64,000 nucleotides of DNA from positions 1,240,001-1,304,000 of the forward strand of contig PUFA01000311.1 of assembly GCA_003508835.1 (NCBI GenBank). The letters are read 5' to 3'. Numbering within the stretch: the stretch's first letter is position 1; each line of letters starts with the position of its first letter. Made by a program: the position numbers and the translations under genes. This document shows, piece by piece, positions 20,107 through 30,534 of the stretch. Source of the DNA: Eonycteris spelaea (Eukaryota; Chordata; Mammalia; Chiroptera; Pteropodidae). Below the pieces are notes generated by a model, which saw only the letters and a list, made by a program, of their open reading frames with translations, was not told where the DNA came from and searched no databases.

Positions 20107-20686
20107 TGCAGAGAGGAGGCCAGAGAACTGCAATTAACCAAGCCACATTCAGAGACTGCCATGTGCTGCTCAGCCCGGCAGCCAGGCCGCAGGACACCTG
20201 CAGACCAGAGGGAGATGTCGGCTGGGATGGCTGACAGCCCATCCCCCACACCTGTGCAGGGGACACAGGGACCAGGGTCACGCCCGCCCTCGGGCTAAAA
20301 CCGCGGGGAACCGCCGGGTGAAAGGCTGGGAACTGCCCGCCAGCGGCTCTCGGCGCTGCACACTCTTCCTCTTCCCTTCCTCCCGGGAGTCTGTGTGGAA
20401 GGAAGCGGGCACTCAAGAGTGACGCGGAAGCTGGACTCGCTGAACGCGGCCTCCTCCGTCCCAGCACCCTTCCACGCCTCCCTGGGTCCCTCTCACCCTC
20501 TGCCTCGGAGAGGAGCCCACCCTCCGTCCGTGGGGTGTCTCCCCTTTTCTAGTCAACTCTCCTTCTGACTCTGGGGCATGCGTGTAGAATTCTTTCTTCA
20601 CACCCTGCCCAAGGACCCCCTTCTTCTCTCCGCGGTGCAGGGCCTGGTCTCCTCCCACCGACTCGAGGTCATCTTACGGCCCCGCG
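20107..20686 (+). mobile_element. Endogenous retroviral-type LTR, copy A (sense)
   Basis: This stretch aligns by eye, end to end, with the reverse complement of 51,901-52,507. Shared blocks include 'aagccacattcagagactgc', 'cagaccagagggagatgtcg' and 'cccacacctgtgcagggga'. Copy A begins TG and ends near cccgcg, where the other copy ends in CA. The region matching copy B's poly(A) signal reads ctagtcaact in place of ctaataaact, so the signal is lost. No internal retroviral genes flank it, so it is a decayed solo LTR. The family name is not known to me. High CpG content. Confidence 0.7.
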
Positions 20687-20689
20687 TCA

Positions 20690-20945
20690 CCTCCGCGCGA
20701 AGCCTCCGGAGCACCTGGGTGGTGACGCCCGGCACGAAGCTCCCACGCATGCCTCGCAGGCGTGTGTGTGCCACGGGCGAGACCTCCACGCGGAGGGACC
20801 CCGCTCAGTCTGCGCCTTCAAGGGGCAGGCTTCAGGGACAGCGAATTCCCATTATCCAGCGGACTCCGTTTCTCCCACGGCCACCAGCTCATGCGTGGCT
20901 CAAGGAAATTAAAAACTCCCTGTCTGTTGATGCATGTCTGTTGAT
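20690..20945. other. CpG-rich spacer between LTR and array
   Basis: GC-rich sequence continuing after the LTR end. No family or exon recognised. Confidence 0.4.
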
Positions 20946-20949
20946 TGAC

Positions 20950-21598
20950 TATATCTGTATCTATATCTATATCTATATCATCTATATCTATATCTATATC
21001 TATCTATATCTATATCTATATCATCTATATCTATATCTATATCATCTATATCTATATACATCTATATCTCTATCTATATATCTATATCTATATCTATCTA
21101 TATCTATATCTATATCATCTATATCTATATCTATATCTATATCTATATCTATATCTATATTATTTATATCTATATCATCTATATCTAATATATCTATATC
21201 TATCTATATCTATATCTATATCATCTATATCTATATTATATATCTATCTATATCTACATCTATATCTCTATCTATATATCATATCTCTATATCATCTATA
21301 TCTATATCTATATCTATATCTATATATCTATATCTATATCTATATCATCTATATCTATATCTATATCATCTATATCTATATCTACATCTATATCTCTATC
21401 TATATATCTATATCTATATCATCTATATCTATATCTATATCATCTATATCTATATCTACATCTATATCTCTATCTATATATCTCTATCTATATCTATATA
21501 TCTATATCTATATCTATATCATCTATATCTATATCTATATCGTATATCTATATCTATATCTGTATCTCTATGTATGATTTTATATATATATATATCTG
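20950..21598. repeat. Large (TATATC)n array with higher-order structure
   Basis: About 650 bp built from the hexamer TATATC with CATC, CTAC and CTCT variants. The variant cluster around 'tctacatctatatctc' recurs at 21,381 and 21,455, exactly 74 bp apart, and related clusters occur near 21,253 and 21,055. The array yields open frames of Ile/Tyr/Ser repeats (to 342 aa) that are not genes. Confidence 0.97.
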
Positions 21599-21599
21599 C

Positions 21600-21860
21600 A
21601 TTATAGATATGTATCTGCATGTATATGAACATATGTACATACAGGGTCCAAGCCGTGCATGCATATAATTTAAGGAGTCTTTGGTTCTACGGAGCTTATT
21701 ACAAAAACAAAACTCGTTTCCCTTCATTTCTTCCCATGTGTCTCCCGCGGAGGCAGCGAGTCGAGGCCAAGTGTGGTGCCGAGAAGGTCAGACGGCAGTG
21801 GGAGGGAGTGGAGGGAGGGCCCACACCGTGAAGGGTCTTACGCAGCCCCGACTCGAAGTC
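21600..21860. other. Unassigned stretch
   Basis: Single-copy-looking sequence with no clear features. Confidence 0.35.
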
Positions 21861-21864
21861 AGCA

Positions 21865-21995
21865 AAGCTGGCATCTGAGCCTCGCTTTGTCCCTTATTGG
21901 AATCCTCGCGTAGCCTCTCCGAACCTCAGTTTTCCCATCTGTAAAATGAGCCTTTCGGATCTTAGAGAATATCTGATATTCTCGCAGATAGTTAT
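21865..21995 (+). repeat. MIR SINE fragment
   Basis: 'ctctccgaacctcagttttc' followed by 'ccatctgtaaaatgagcctt' is the MIR core in sense orientation. Confidence 0.75.
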
Positions 21996-21999
21996 TGAA

Positions 22000-22540
22000 T
22001 CGCATCCATGTTCTCTCCCCAAAGAAGAAAAATCACAATATACTTGAATTTGTGTGCAGTTACCTGATGCTTCTTTAAATGCCCACGTATACGGGACCTC
22101 GGCCTCACCCAGCAGGATAGAACTTCGACCCCCGGGGAGACTACGGATCTGTGGTTAAGTGACCTGTCCTCGGTCACACGAGGAGGGTTAGTGACAGGCT
22201 CAAGTGAGAATGAACTTGATGCAGAAGCCATGAGCAAGTCAGCCCTCTCAGCCACGACCAAGGAAGAGCTAATTCGTCAAAGGAAGATGCCGAGCCTGCC
22301 TTCGAGTCCCGGGGTCAACCTTCTGCACAGCGAGCTGAGGGCAGGGCGTTGGTACTCCAGAAATGCATCATGACGCCTTCAGGGACTAACATTTGCATAT
22401 CGTATCCCTCATGCAGGGGCTGTAACCGAGCAGATGAAGGCGCCCACTCAGCCAGCAAGAGCTCTGTAGCCACCACGAACCTGGGGACGGGATGTTGGGG
22501 CCGGAGCGGTTCAGCTTTCTCTGCCCTTTGAGATGGCATT
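22000..22540. other. Unassigned stretch
   Basis: No gene. A possible very old repeat with 'gatggcattgtcatgcc' at its right edge. Confidence 0.35.
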
Positions 22541-22569
22541 GTCATGCCAGAGACGAGCCTTTGCTGAGT

Positions 22570-22905
22570 CTTCCTTTCTTTAAAGGACTGTCCTCTCTAA
22601 ATTTATCTAACTGATAATGAGAGTAATGAGGCCACATTGATGGCACCCAAGTCCATTGGCGAGAGATCAGAAAGTGCCAGGAACACCATAATTTGCATAA
22701 TTAGGAGGTTGTTTTAAGGGAATGGGGATCAGGGTTTTTCATTTCAGAGCTGAAATGCCCCATGATTAATTTCTCTAGCCCGTTCCTTAATGATGTGAAC
22801 AGCGATTCAAATAAGTAATCAAGAAAATCAAAGTGTCCTAAGTACTTTAAGATAATAATGAAAATAACACCGAATAAGGGCAATGGCCAGAGTTATATTT
22901 TATTC
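22570..22905. promoter_or_regulatory. Candidate conserved non-coding block 3
   Basis: Repeat-free and CpG-poor, with many homeodomain-type and octamer-like cores: 'aactgataatgagagtaatg', 'cataatttgcataattagg', 'ccatgattaatttctc', 'ccttaatgatgtg'. The neighbouring DNA is CpG-rich. Developmental enhancer is inferred, not shown. Confidence 0.45.
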
Positions 22906-22924
22906 TGGCATTTTTTAAACCACG

Positions 22925-23145
22925 TGTCAGAAACTGTGATAAGTGTGTCAACACTTTAGCTCATTTTTGTATTCAAAAAGTATCCTGAGGTAGGAACCAT
23001 TATTCTCACCGCTTTACAGATGACTTCAGGTGTATGGCCCAAAGCTCAGCTATAGCTGGCCAGAGTCACACGGCAAGGGACAGAGCCACCGTCTGAACCC
23101 ACGCTGCCCCAACGCGAATGTCACCCTCTTAACGCTCCTAAAGAA
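22925..23145 (-). repeat. MIR SINE, antisense
   Basis: 'aaccattattctcaccgctt', 'tacagatgacttcagg', 'gccagagtcacacggcaagg' and 'agagccaccgtctgaaccc' are antisense MIR landmarks. Confidence 0.8.
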
Positions 23146-23204
23146 AGCCTTTTTTCACTGTCTTGATGAGGATAGGGGAAGAAGTTATCTTTTCTTTCCT
23201 CGTC

Positions 23205-24410
23205 AGTAGAAGTCATTTATTCTGAATACCTAGAAGACGCGCTGGACCGCGTGGTGATTCTGCGTAACTGCTCACCCGTGGCTGCATCCTTTTACAGTCC
23301 CACCAAGGATGCACCAGGGTCCCAGTTCCTCTCCATCCTTCTAACCCCTGTTTTATCTGAGAACACTCATCCCGAAGGCTGCGGAGTGGTTTTGATTTGC
23401 GTGTGTGGTGACCGATGACGTGAAGCATCTTTTCATGTGCTCGTGGGTCGTGTGTAGACCTTCTTCGGAGAAACGTTTATGCGCGTCTTTAGTATTGGGT
23501 CTTTTGTCTTTATTGCTGAGTTGTAGGAGTTCTCTGCATCTTCTGGATTCAGATATATGATTTGCGAGTATTGGCTCTCATCCCGTGGGTTGTCTTTTCC
23601 CTCTCTGGGAAATGCCCTTCGATGCCTCCAAGGTTTTAGTTTGATGAAGCCCAACTCATGCACGTACTTCTTCAGTTGCTTGCTGCTTTCAATGTCGTAG
23701 CCGTGAAATCATTGCCAAATCCCATGTCATAAAGATTCTTCCCTAGGTTTCCTTTTAAACATTTTTATAGTTTTAGCTCTAGGTTTTTGACACATTTGAG
23801 TGAATTTTTTTTATGTAGTGTAAAGGAAGAGTCCAACTTTATTATTTTGAATTTGAGGTCAAATTGCTAAAATCCTCTTTCAGTGCAAGGTCCTTGAGTT
23901 TAGCTCCTATGTTTTCTTCTATGCGTTTTGTCTCAGGCGTTATTCAGGTCCTTAATCCATTTTGGTGTGTGGTGAGAGACAACAGTCTAGTTTCATTCTT
24001 TTGCAGGTGGCTTTCCAGTTTTCCCAGTACGTTTATTGTATGTTTTTGGCTTTTATTTTTTTTTTTTTGTCAAAAATCATTTGCCCACATAAACATGGGT
24101 TTCCTTCTGGACTCTCGATTCTGTTCCACCGATCCGTGTGTCTGTTTTTCTGCCAATACCATGCCGTTTTGATTATTATTTTGAATTTGGATATCCAGTT
24201 CGCCCGGCACCGTTTGTGGAAAAGACTGTTTTTTCCTCATTGAATGGTCTGGGCACCCTTAACGTCAGACTTTATATGCAAACGTTTATTTCTGGGCTTT
24301 CTATTCTGTTCCTGTGGGTATGTGTCAGTCCTGTGCCAGAACCACACTGTCTTGAAAATTGTAGTAAGTTTTGATATCAGGAAGTGTGAGTTCTCTAGGA
24401 AAAGTTATTT
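23205..24410 (-). repeat. L1 LINE, antisense, with internal duplication
   Basis: Antisense L1 ORF2/3' landmarks: 'tacagtcccaccaaggatgc', 'agttcctctccatccttcta', 'tttgatttgcgtgtgtggtg', 'cattttggtgtgtggtgaga', 'tggatatccagttcgcccgg', 'tcattgaatggtctgggcac' and 'ccacactgtcttgaaaattg'. Two versions of the segment from 'tccagtt' to 'attctgttcc' occur in series (24,011-24,126 and 24,191-24,312), a partial tandem duplication. Frames are broken. Confidence 0.88.
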
Positions 24411-24549
24411 TCATTCGCAGGAGACAAAAAGTGAAGTGTGGATTAGCCTCAGACTAGTGCAAAAGAGACGGTAGTCGAGCCCGTTTGAAGACCCAGCTGC
24501 AGACTTCCTTGGAGGCTCGTGCCCGCCACTCTTTTGTGTTTTACAGGGC

Positions 24550-24800
24550 GGTGCAGGGGCAGAGACCAGGGACCATACTGGCAAGGGTGTGAATCGGTCT
24601 ACTGTTTTGGGGGGGCATTTGAAAATAAGAGTGATAACCCTTCGAAACGGACTGCCGTTGGACCCAGAAACAGTGTTTTCGGTTAGAGTAATAACAAATA
24701 GACCTGCACAAATATTCACCTGCAGAGATGTTCAACCTGGCATGTGCCATAAACAATAACGATAAAATAAAAAAAAAAAAAAATGATAAAAAAAAAAGTG
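24550..24800 (+). repeat. L1/HAL1-like fragment with A-rich tail
   Basis: 'ggcaagggtgtgaatcgg', 'tggacccagaaacagtg' and 'gatgttcaacctggcatgtg', ending in A-runs at 24,769-24,800, resemble an old L1ME or HAL1 3' end. Diverged. Confidence 0.5.
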
Positions 24801-24978
24801 AATGGCACCGACTAAGTTACTTACAGCCATACGGTGGGGTGTCAGCTGGCTTTTGGAAACACGGTGTCAGAACACGTCTTGTAGACATGCAAAGATGGTC
24901 ATGATAACTATTTAAATTTTAAAAATTAAACATACTATGCAATTTCACAGTCGTCAGATTTGGAGATCGTAAAATATC

Positions 24979-25001
24979 CACACACACACACACACACACA
25001 C
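24979..25001. repeat. (CA)n microsatellite
   Basis: About eleven CA units. Confidence 0.95.
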
Positions 25002-25325
25002 GTATCAGAAAGTTAAACGCTGTTAATAGTAGTTAACAACAGCTTAGCAAAGTCAAAGGAGAAAGGGCTCCCTATTAGAATTCTCTACTTTTTCATAGAT
25101 CAGGAAAAGGCAACGCTTTGTCATCATGACGTGTTCTGACGTGTTCAAACATTATACGTAGAAACCAATCGCTTTTAAAACTCTCTGTCTTCTGACATCC
25201 ATTCCATAGACTGATGCTTACCATGCCGTGACAAAAGGCTCTTTCTCGTGGCCGTGCTGCTCTGGGTCTTCTAGCAATATTCTAGTAAAGCTATGAGGCT
25301 TTAAAAGCCTCATTCCAGGGGCATA
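25002..25325. other. Unassigned AT-rich stretch
   Basis: No recognised gene or family. Contains a small direct repeat 'gacgtgttctgacgtgttc' at 25,128-25,147. Confidence 0.4.
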
Positions 25326-25329
25326 ATGT

Positions 25330-26205
25330 TTGCAAACCTTATATCTGATAAGGGGTTAATGTGCAGACTATGTACATATAGAACTCATACAACTCAATAG
25401 CAGAAAAACGAAATAATCCAATTAAAAAGGGGCAAAGGGTCTGAACGGACATTTCCCCAAAGAACGACCCCTGTGCGTCGTTGGTGGGAGTGGGTACGGC
25501 TCCTGTGGAAGACAGCATGGAGGCTCCTCGAAAAATGAAACTAGAACTGCCATACGATCCGGCGACTCGACTTCTGGCTGTGTGTCCAGAGGACAGAGGT
25601 ATCGTCTCTCCCGTGCGCTTGGACAGCATGATTCTCAATAGCTGAGACATGGCAACAACCTAAATGTCTGTCGACTGGTGACCAGAGACAGAAAATGCGG
25701 TATAAACACGCAGTGGAACATTATTCAGCCATACACAGGAAGGGAATCCTGTCATTCGCCACAATACGGATGGACCTGGAGGGCGTTATGCTAAGTGACA
25801 TCCGCCGAACAGAGAAAGGCAAATATCGCATGACCCCACTTATATGTGGCATCTAAAAGAACGAGCTCATAGAATTGGAGAGGAGATTAGTGGTTGCCGG
25901 AGGCCGACGGGTCGGGGAAATGGGTCCAGGCTTCCAGTGATAAGATGAGTAAGTTTTGGGGATGCAGTAAATAGCCTGGTGACCACAGTTGATGGTACTG
26001 TGTTGTATACTTGCAAATTGCCACGAGAGTAGATCCTGAATATTCTCACGTAATAACAATAAATGGAGAATATGTAAGGTCAGGGCATGTTGACTAAACT
26101 TACTGTGGTTAAATATTTTGCAATATATATGTGTCAAATCATGTTGTATACCATAAATTTTTTGCAGTGATATAGGTCAAATATATCTCAATCAAACTGG
26201 AAAAA
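25330..26205 (+). repeat. L1 LINE 3' end with A-tail
   Basis: Clear order of L1 landmarks: 'caattaaaaaggggcaaagg', 'gaacggacatttccccaaag', 'gaactgccatacgatccgg', 'aatagctgagacatggcaac', 'cattattcagccatacacag', 'gttatgctaagtgacatccg' and 'ccacttatatgtggcatcta', then the 3' UTR and 'ggaaaaaaaaa' near 26,200. The segment between ORF2 parts is missing at 25,465-25,475, so the copy is internally deleted. Confidence 0.92.
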
Positions 26206-26324
26206 AAAAATCCTCATTCTAGGGGCCAACATACATCATTAATAGTAATAAGTATGATGAAAACAATCACAATGCCGTGAGTTTTGGAACTGTCCTGCAT
26301 GTTTACGTCAGCTGTAATAGCAGC

Positions 26325-26545
26325 ACGTATCGGAGCTCCGTGGGCCGGGTCCTGGGCAAAGCGCTTTACATGCATTGTCTCATGAAATCCCCACCACAAT
26401 CCTATGAGTCGATACGGTTCTTATCCCCATTTCCCAGATGGGAAGACTAAGGCCACGAGAGGTTAAGTACTTTGCTTGAACAAAATCAGTAAAAGGCGGA
26501 GCTCGGACTCAGCTCAGGTTTGCCTGGTGCCCGAATTCATGTCCA
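26325..26545 (-). repeat. MIR SINE, antisense, near full length
   Basis: 'caaagcgctttacatgcatt', 'caatcctatgagtcgatacg', 'ccccatttcccagatgggaa' and 'gagaggttaagtactttgct' are antisense MIR landmarks in order. Confidence 0.88.
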
Positions 26546-26549
26546 GAAT

Positions 26550-27270
26550 CATCTCCGCGTGCTGCGTCCCAAAGTGGCTTCTCCCCTTAGATGTCAGGAG
26601 ACGGATGTCTCGAATTCTGATCCCGAGCCACTTCTTCTGCCGTTAGAGTGTGCTCCTTCTTGTCATATGTCATCCTGACCATAGTCCGCCGTTGGTTTTC
26701 GGACAAGCCATTTTAGCTTCTTTCTGTCCATGATCTTTGGGAGAAGGGCTGATGTATTTGTAAAATTATGAGCAAAACCCATCATTGTCCACGAGGCATA
26801 CCCGCTGCAGTGCATGCTGGGTCGAGCGTTTTATAATCTATTCACACTTCAGTCGTCGCATTTTCTAAATGATACCTTTCTCTGATCAAAGGGAAAGCCT
26901 TACCTTTTCGTTCCGCCGCAAAAATACATGGTAAAAATGGCCAGAGGCCAAGAGGCATATTGTCATGTGAGGAAAGCATTTTCCAGGTCAGTGGAATAGG
27001 GGGATAATTTCAGAAATTGCCAAATAGGATAAACGGGGTGGCTTCTTCTTCTCCTTAAACATTCTCCGATCATTGTCAGCTCCAGTCAAATTCCTGGCGT
27101 GGAATTCTACATGGCACAGCTTGAAAGAAACAGGTTGAAAGAATAGAAACAAACGATATTCCAAAAGACATGGAGAGGATTTCGTTGACTTCCACAGGTT
27201 AAGTTTCTATCCAAAGACGAATTTGCTCATGCAATACTCGTAACTTTCCAGATTTATGTTTACTTATGAG
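26550..27270. other. Unassigned, partly conserved-looking stretch
   Basis: 26,790-27,130 is AT-rich and repeat-free ('tcagaaattgccaaatagga', 'gttttataatctattcac'). It could hold a regulatory element but motif density is lower than in the other blocks. No exon. Confidence 0.3.
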
Positions 27271-27271
27271 G

Positions 27272-27281
27272 CACACGCGTG

Positions 27282-27322
<41 letters not shown>
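27272..27322. repeat. (AC)n with CG-rich start
   Basis: 'gcacacgcgtgtgcgcgc' grades into about 17 AC units. Confidence 0.96.
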
Positions 27323-27324
<2 letters not shown>

Positions 27325-27329
27325 AGTTA

Positions 27330-28130
27330 GGCTGAATCAGCGATTAGTTAAATTACTCAGGTATCCGTTATTGAAAAACCTCGGTTGCACTTGGAGTTGG
27401 GGTTTGTTTGTTGCTTCCTGTTAATCGCTTCCTGCTTGACTGATGGCTACTAGTTCCGACAGCGGTACCCGAATGCCAATCACAAATGGAAATGCAGACT
27501 CTGGGACACGCTGAGCCAGTGGCCACGATCGCATCCCCAAATGTGCGTGGATTCAAAATCTAGGCTACAGAGATTTCATTGCACCCTAGATGTGGAAACC
27601 AGGCGCTTCTGAGTTTGCTCCGTCGGCCGCAGGCAGAAGAGAAAAGAGGAGGAAAAGAAGCAGAGAGACCTGGGGGCGGGGGCGGGGTTCTCGAGAGCAT
27701 CAGGCCCCGCTGACAGGTGTGGAGAACAGACCTGACTTCTGTGAACGGGGAGTCGACGACTTAGAAACACAGTGGCAGGACACAAGAGCACTAAAAGAGG
27801 GTCAAGCCACTCGAAGAAATGGGCCAGGAAACCGATCGCGTTGTCTCGGTCAAGACACGGCTGCCCCTCCCTGTAGAGACGAAGCCCATCGGACCGCCTT
27901 TTCCTGTCCCAGCAGCCCATGGGCGTCGAGTTGGTCTTCGGTGGAGGAAGAGGCCTCGCTGAGCCCCGCCGCATGGTCGCGCAGTGAAAATGAGCGCTTC
28001 AAATGCAAACAGTGTCTCCCAACTGCATGCGCTCAAGGCAAATTGCTTCGGAAGCATTTTATCCACTGTTCTCCCGGGGTGGGGGGTTGTTCTGTGGGGC
28101 ACCTCTGGGACCAGCTGGGCTGGGGCTTTT
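27330..28130. other. Unassigned stretch
   Basis: GC-rich from 27,590 with overlapping frames of up to 205 aa on both strands and no domain. No repeat family recognised. Confidence 0.4.
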
Positions 28131-28185
28131 GCTTTGTTTGTTTGTCTGTTTTTTGTTGTTGTTTGTTTGTTTGTTTGTTTGTTTT
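28131..28185. repeat. (GTTT)n simple repeat
   Basis: GTTT tetramers, interrupted once by GTTGTT units. Confidence 0.94.
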
Positions 28186-28442
28186 ACATTTCAGATTAGT
28201 CAACTAAGGCTCAGAGACAGCAGGAACTGTTTCGGGTCAGAATTTGCCTTGCTGTATTCCACGTTCATGCCATAAGCGTTGTAAGACACTGACACATTTT
28301 AACCACATTGGATGGAAGGTTTGGAATGTACATGAGGTAGAGAGAACAGTGTCATGAACCCCTACACCCTGTCACCAGGCTCTGCCCCTGTCAACTTGTA
28401 GCCAATCTGGTTTCCTCTCCACTTGCTGCTCTGATTATTCAT

Positions 28443-28645
28443 GGATTCTTTTTTCTTTAAATTTCTTTTCAATTACAGCTGACATACAATACTATATTAG
28501 TTTCGGGTGTAAAACATCGTGATTAAGACGTTTGTGTACCTTATGAAATGGTCTTCCTGATAAATCTAGAACCCACCCAACACCATACATAGTCATTACA
28601 ATATCATTGACCACATTCATGGATTCTTTTAAAGAAAATTCCAGA
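28443..28645 (-). repeat. L1 3' UTR-type fragment, antisense
   Basis: 'aattacagctgacatacaat', 'actatattagtttcgggtgt' and 'gtcattacaatatcattgac' match the antisense of an L1 3' UTR segment common in non-primate placentals. Confidence 0.7.
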
Positions 28646-28814
28646 AATTGTATCACTGCATCACTCAATCAAAATTAACACTGATTTCTTAATATCATTT
28701 ATATCCAGTGAAGAATTTCCTCGACTCAGTTTCTTTCCTAGCTGATTTGTTTAAATTCAGATTAAAATAAGATCCACACGTTGCATCTAGTTAGTAAATC
28801 TCTTAAGTCTCCTT

Positions 28815-29278
28815 TTAAAATAACAGGCTTATTGAAGTATAATTGGCACATAATAAATCGCACGTAGTTCAAGTGTATAACTTGATTAGCTTTGAGATGT
28901 GTCTGTAACCACGAAGCCATCACCACGGTCAAGGTGGAAAACAGTCGTCTCATCCCCAAAGTCTCTTTATTCCTCTTTGTAATCTCCCTTCTGCACCTCC
29001 CTCCCCCATGCAATCACGAATTTTCTTCCTGTCATGATAGATTAGTTTATATTTTCCAGACTTTTACATAAATGGAATCATACAGCATGTATGATTTTCT
29101 GTCTGGCTTCTTTGCACTCATGACTGGTTCAAGATTAATGCATCTTGTTGGGTGTATCGAGACTTTATTCTTTTTTATTCCAGAGGAGCCCTCTTTAGGA
29201 TAGGTACACCATGCTTTATTTGTCTATTCATGTCGATGAACTTTTGGATTATTTCCAGCTTTTGTCTTTTCTAAGTAA
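28815..29278 (-). repeat. L1M/HAL1 fragment, antisense
   Basis: 'cttattgaagtataattggc', 'acataaatggaatcatacag', 'ctggcttctttgcactcatg' and 'tttgtctattcatgtcgatg' are antisense L1M/HAL1 3' landmarks. Confidence 0.82.
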
Positions 29279-29284
29279 GGCAGT

Positions 29285-29965
29285 TAAAAGAATGAAAAGA
29301 TAAGCCACAGACTGGGAGGGAGGAAATATTTGCCAAGCATATATCCAACAAAATGTTTGTCTCCAGAGCATGGAAAGAACTCTGAAAATTCAATAGTAAG
29401 AAAACAAACAACCCGACTAAAAACGGACAACCGAGTCAGACAGCCACGTTCCCAGATACGACATACAAATGACAAATAAGCACGTGAACAGATACGTAGC
29501 ATTTTTACTTAGAGAAAATGCAACGTAAGGCCAGAATGAGATGCCACTGCACACCTATTGTGCTGAGTGGAGTAAGTCAGATAAAGACAAATGCCATGTG
29601 ACTTCACGTGCAGGTGGAATTGAGGCACAAAATAAATGAACAAACAGAACAGAAACAGATGCATAGACACAATGACACTCGATGGTCGAGAGACGGGAGG
29701 GGTTTGGGGGAGATGGGTGAGAAAGGGGAAGGGATTCAGGGGTACAAATCGGTAGTTACAAAATAGTCACGGGGTATAAAGTACAGCGCAGGGAATACAG
29801 CCAATAATATTGTAATAACTACGTATTGGTATGGGGGGTACTAGACTTATCGGGGTGACCACTTCGTCATGTAAATGTCTAATCAGTATGTTATACACCT
29901 GAAGCTGAGATGATGCTGTACATAAACTGTAACTGAAAAATGAAATAATTATTTAAAAGATAAAT
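29285..29965 (+). repeat. L1 LINE 3' end, sense
   Basis: ORF2 end ('agactgggagggaggaaata', 'acaaacaacccgactaaaa', 'aatgagatgccactgcacac'), then 'gagtggagtaagtcagataa' and a full 3' UTR ('aatattgtaataactacgta', 'tatcggggtgaccacttcgt', 'atgttatacacctgaagctg'). It ends in an A-rich tail. It lies back-to-back with the antisense L1 just before it, joined near 29,280. Confidence 0.92.
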
Positions 29966-29969
29966 AAAA

Positions 29970-30425
29970 GATGTTCTTCGTTGCACCAAAAAAGAAATGA
30001 TCAAGTTAAAAAGACTCACCCTACCAGTTTGCAAGCAGATGAGGAAGAACTTGGACTGGCACAGCTGGCGGGGACGAGAATGGTGCGAGTCACCTGTACG
30101 CTGATATCCATGTGCTCATCTCCGGGACCTGTGACTCTGACACCTTCCGTTGGAGAGGGACCGTGATTAAAGCAAGGGTCTTGAGATGGGGGAGACTATC
30201 CTGGAGGATCTGGGTGGCCCAGGTTAGGTCCTCGTCAGAGGGAGGCAGGAGGGCGAGAGAGAATGGGACTTCCAGAAGCTTCGAGTGCTGGCTTTGGGGA
30301 GGGGGAGGGGCCGTGAGGCGAGAGGGCAGGTGGCGTCTGCAAACTGGGGAAGGGGGCCAGGTGAGAGGGCGGTTCTTCCCAGGACCAGGAGCAACGCAGG
30401 CCTCTGACACTTGGATTTAGCCCGT
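29970..30425. other. Unassigned, probable old LTR body
   Basis: A purine-rich stretch preceding an MLT1-like 3' end. It may be the diverged body of that LTR, but the match is too weak to assert. Confidence 0.35.
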
Positions 30426-30429
30426 TTCA

Positions 30430-30530
30430 GACTTCTGACCTCTAGAATTGTAAGACAAGAACTTCAGATGGTTTTTAAGCCTCTGTTTGTGGTAATTTGC
30501 TGCGGCAGCCGCAGCAAACGAATCCACACA
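30430..30530 (+). mobile_element. MLT1-like LTR 3' end
   Basis: 'gacctctagaattgtaagac', 'gtttttaagcctctgtttgt' and 'ggtaatttgctgcggcagcc' are the standard 3' terminal blocks of MLT1/MST LTRs (ERVL-MaLR). Confidence 0.75.
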
Positions 30531-30534
30531 CCTG

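Noticed and set aside
20578..21606. 342-aa open reading frame
   Set aside because: Most of it is Ile/Tyr/Ser repetition encoded by the TATATC microsatellite; the first part reads through LTR sequence.
28131..28185. Possible CRISPR-like or regularly spaced repeat
   Set aside because: Contiguous tetramer repeat with no spacers; the organism is a mammal.
27590..28207. 205-aa frame
   Set aside because: It ends in translated (GTTT)n giving repeated Cys-Leu-Phe-Val, and has no recognisable domain.
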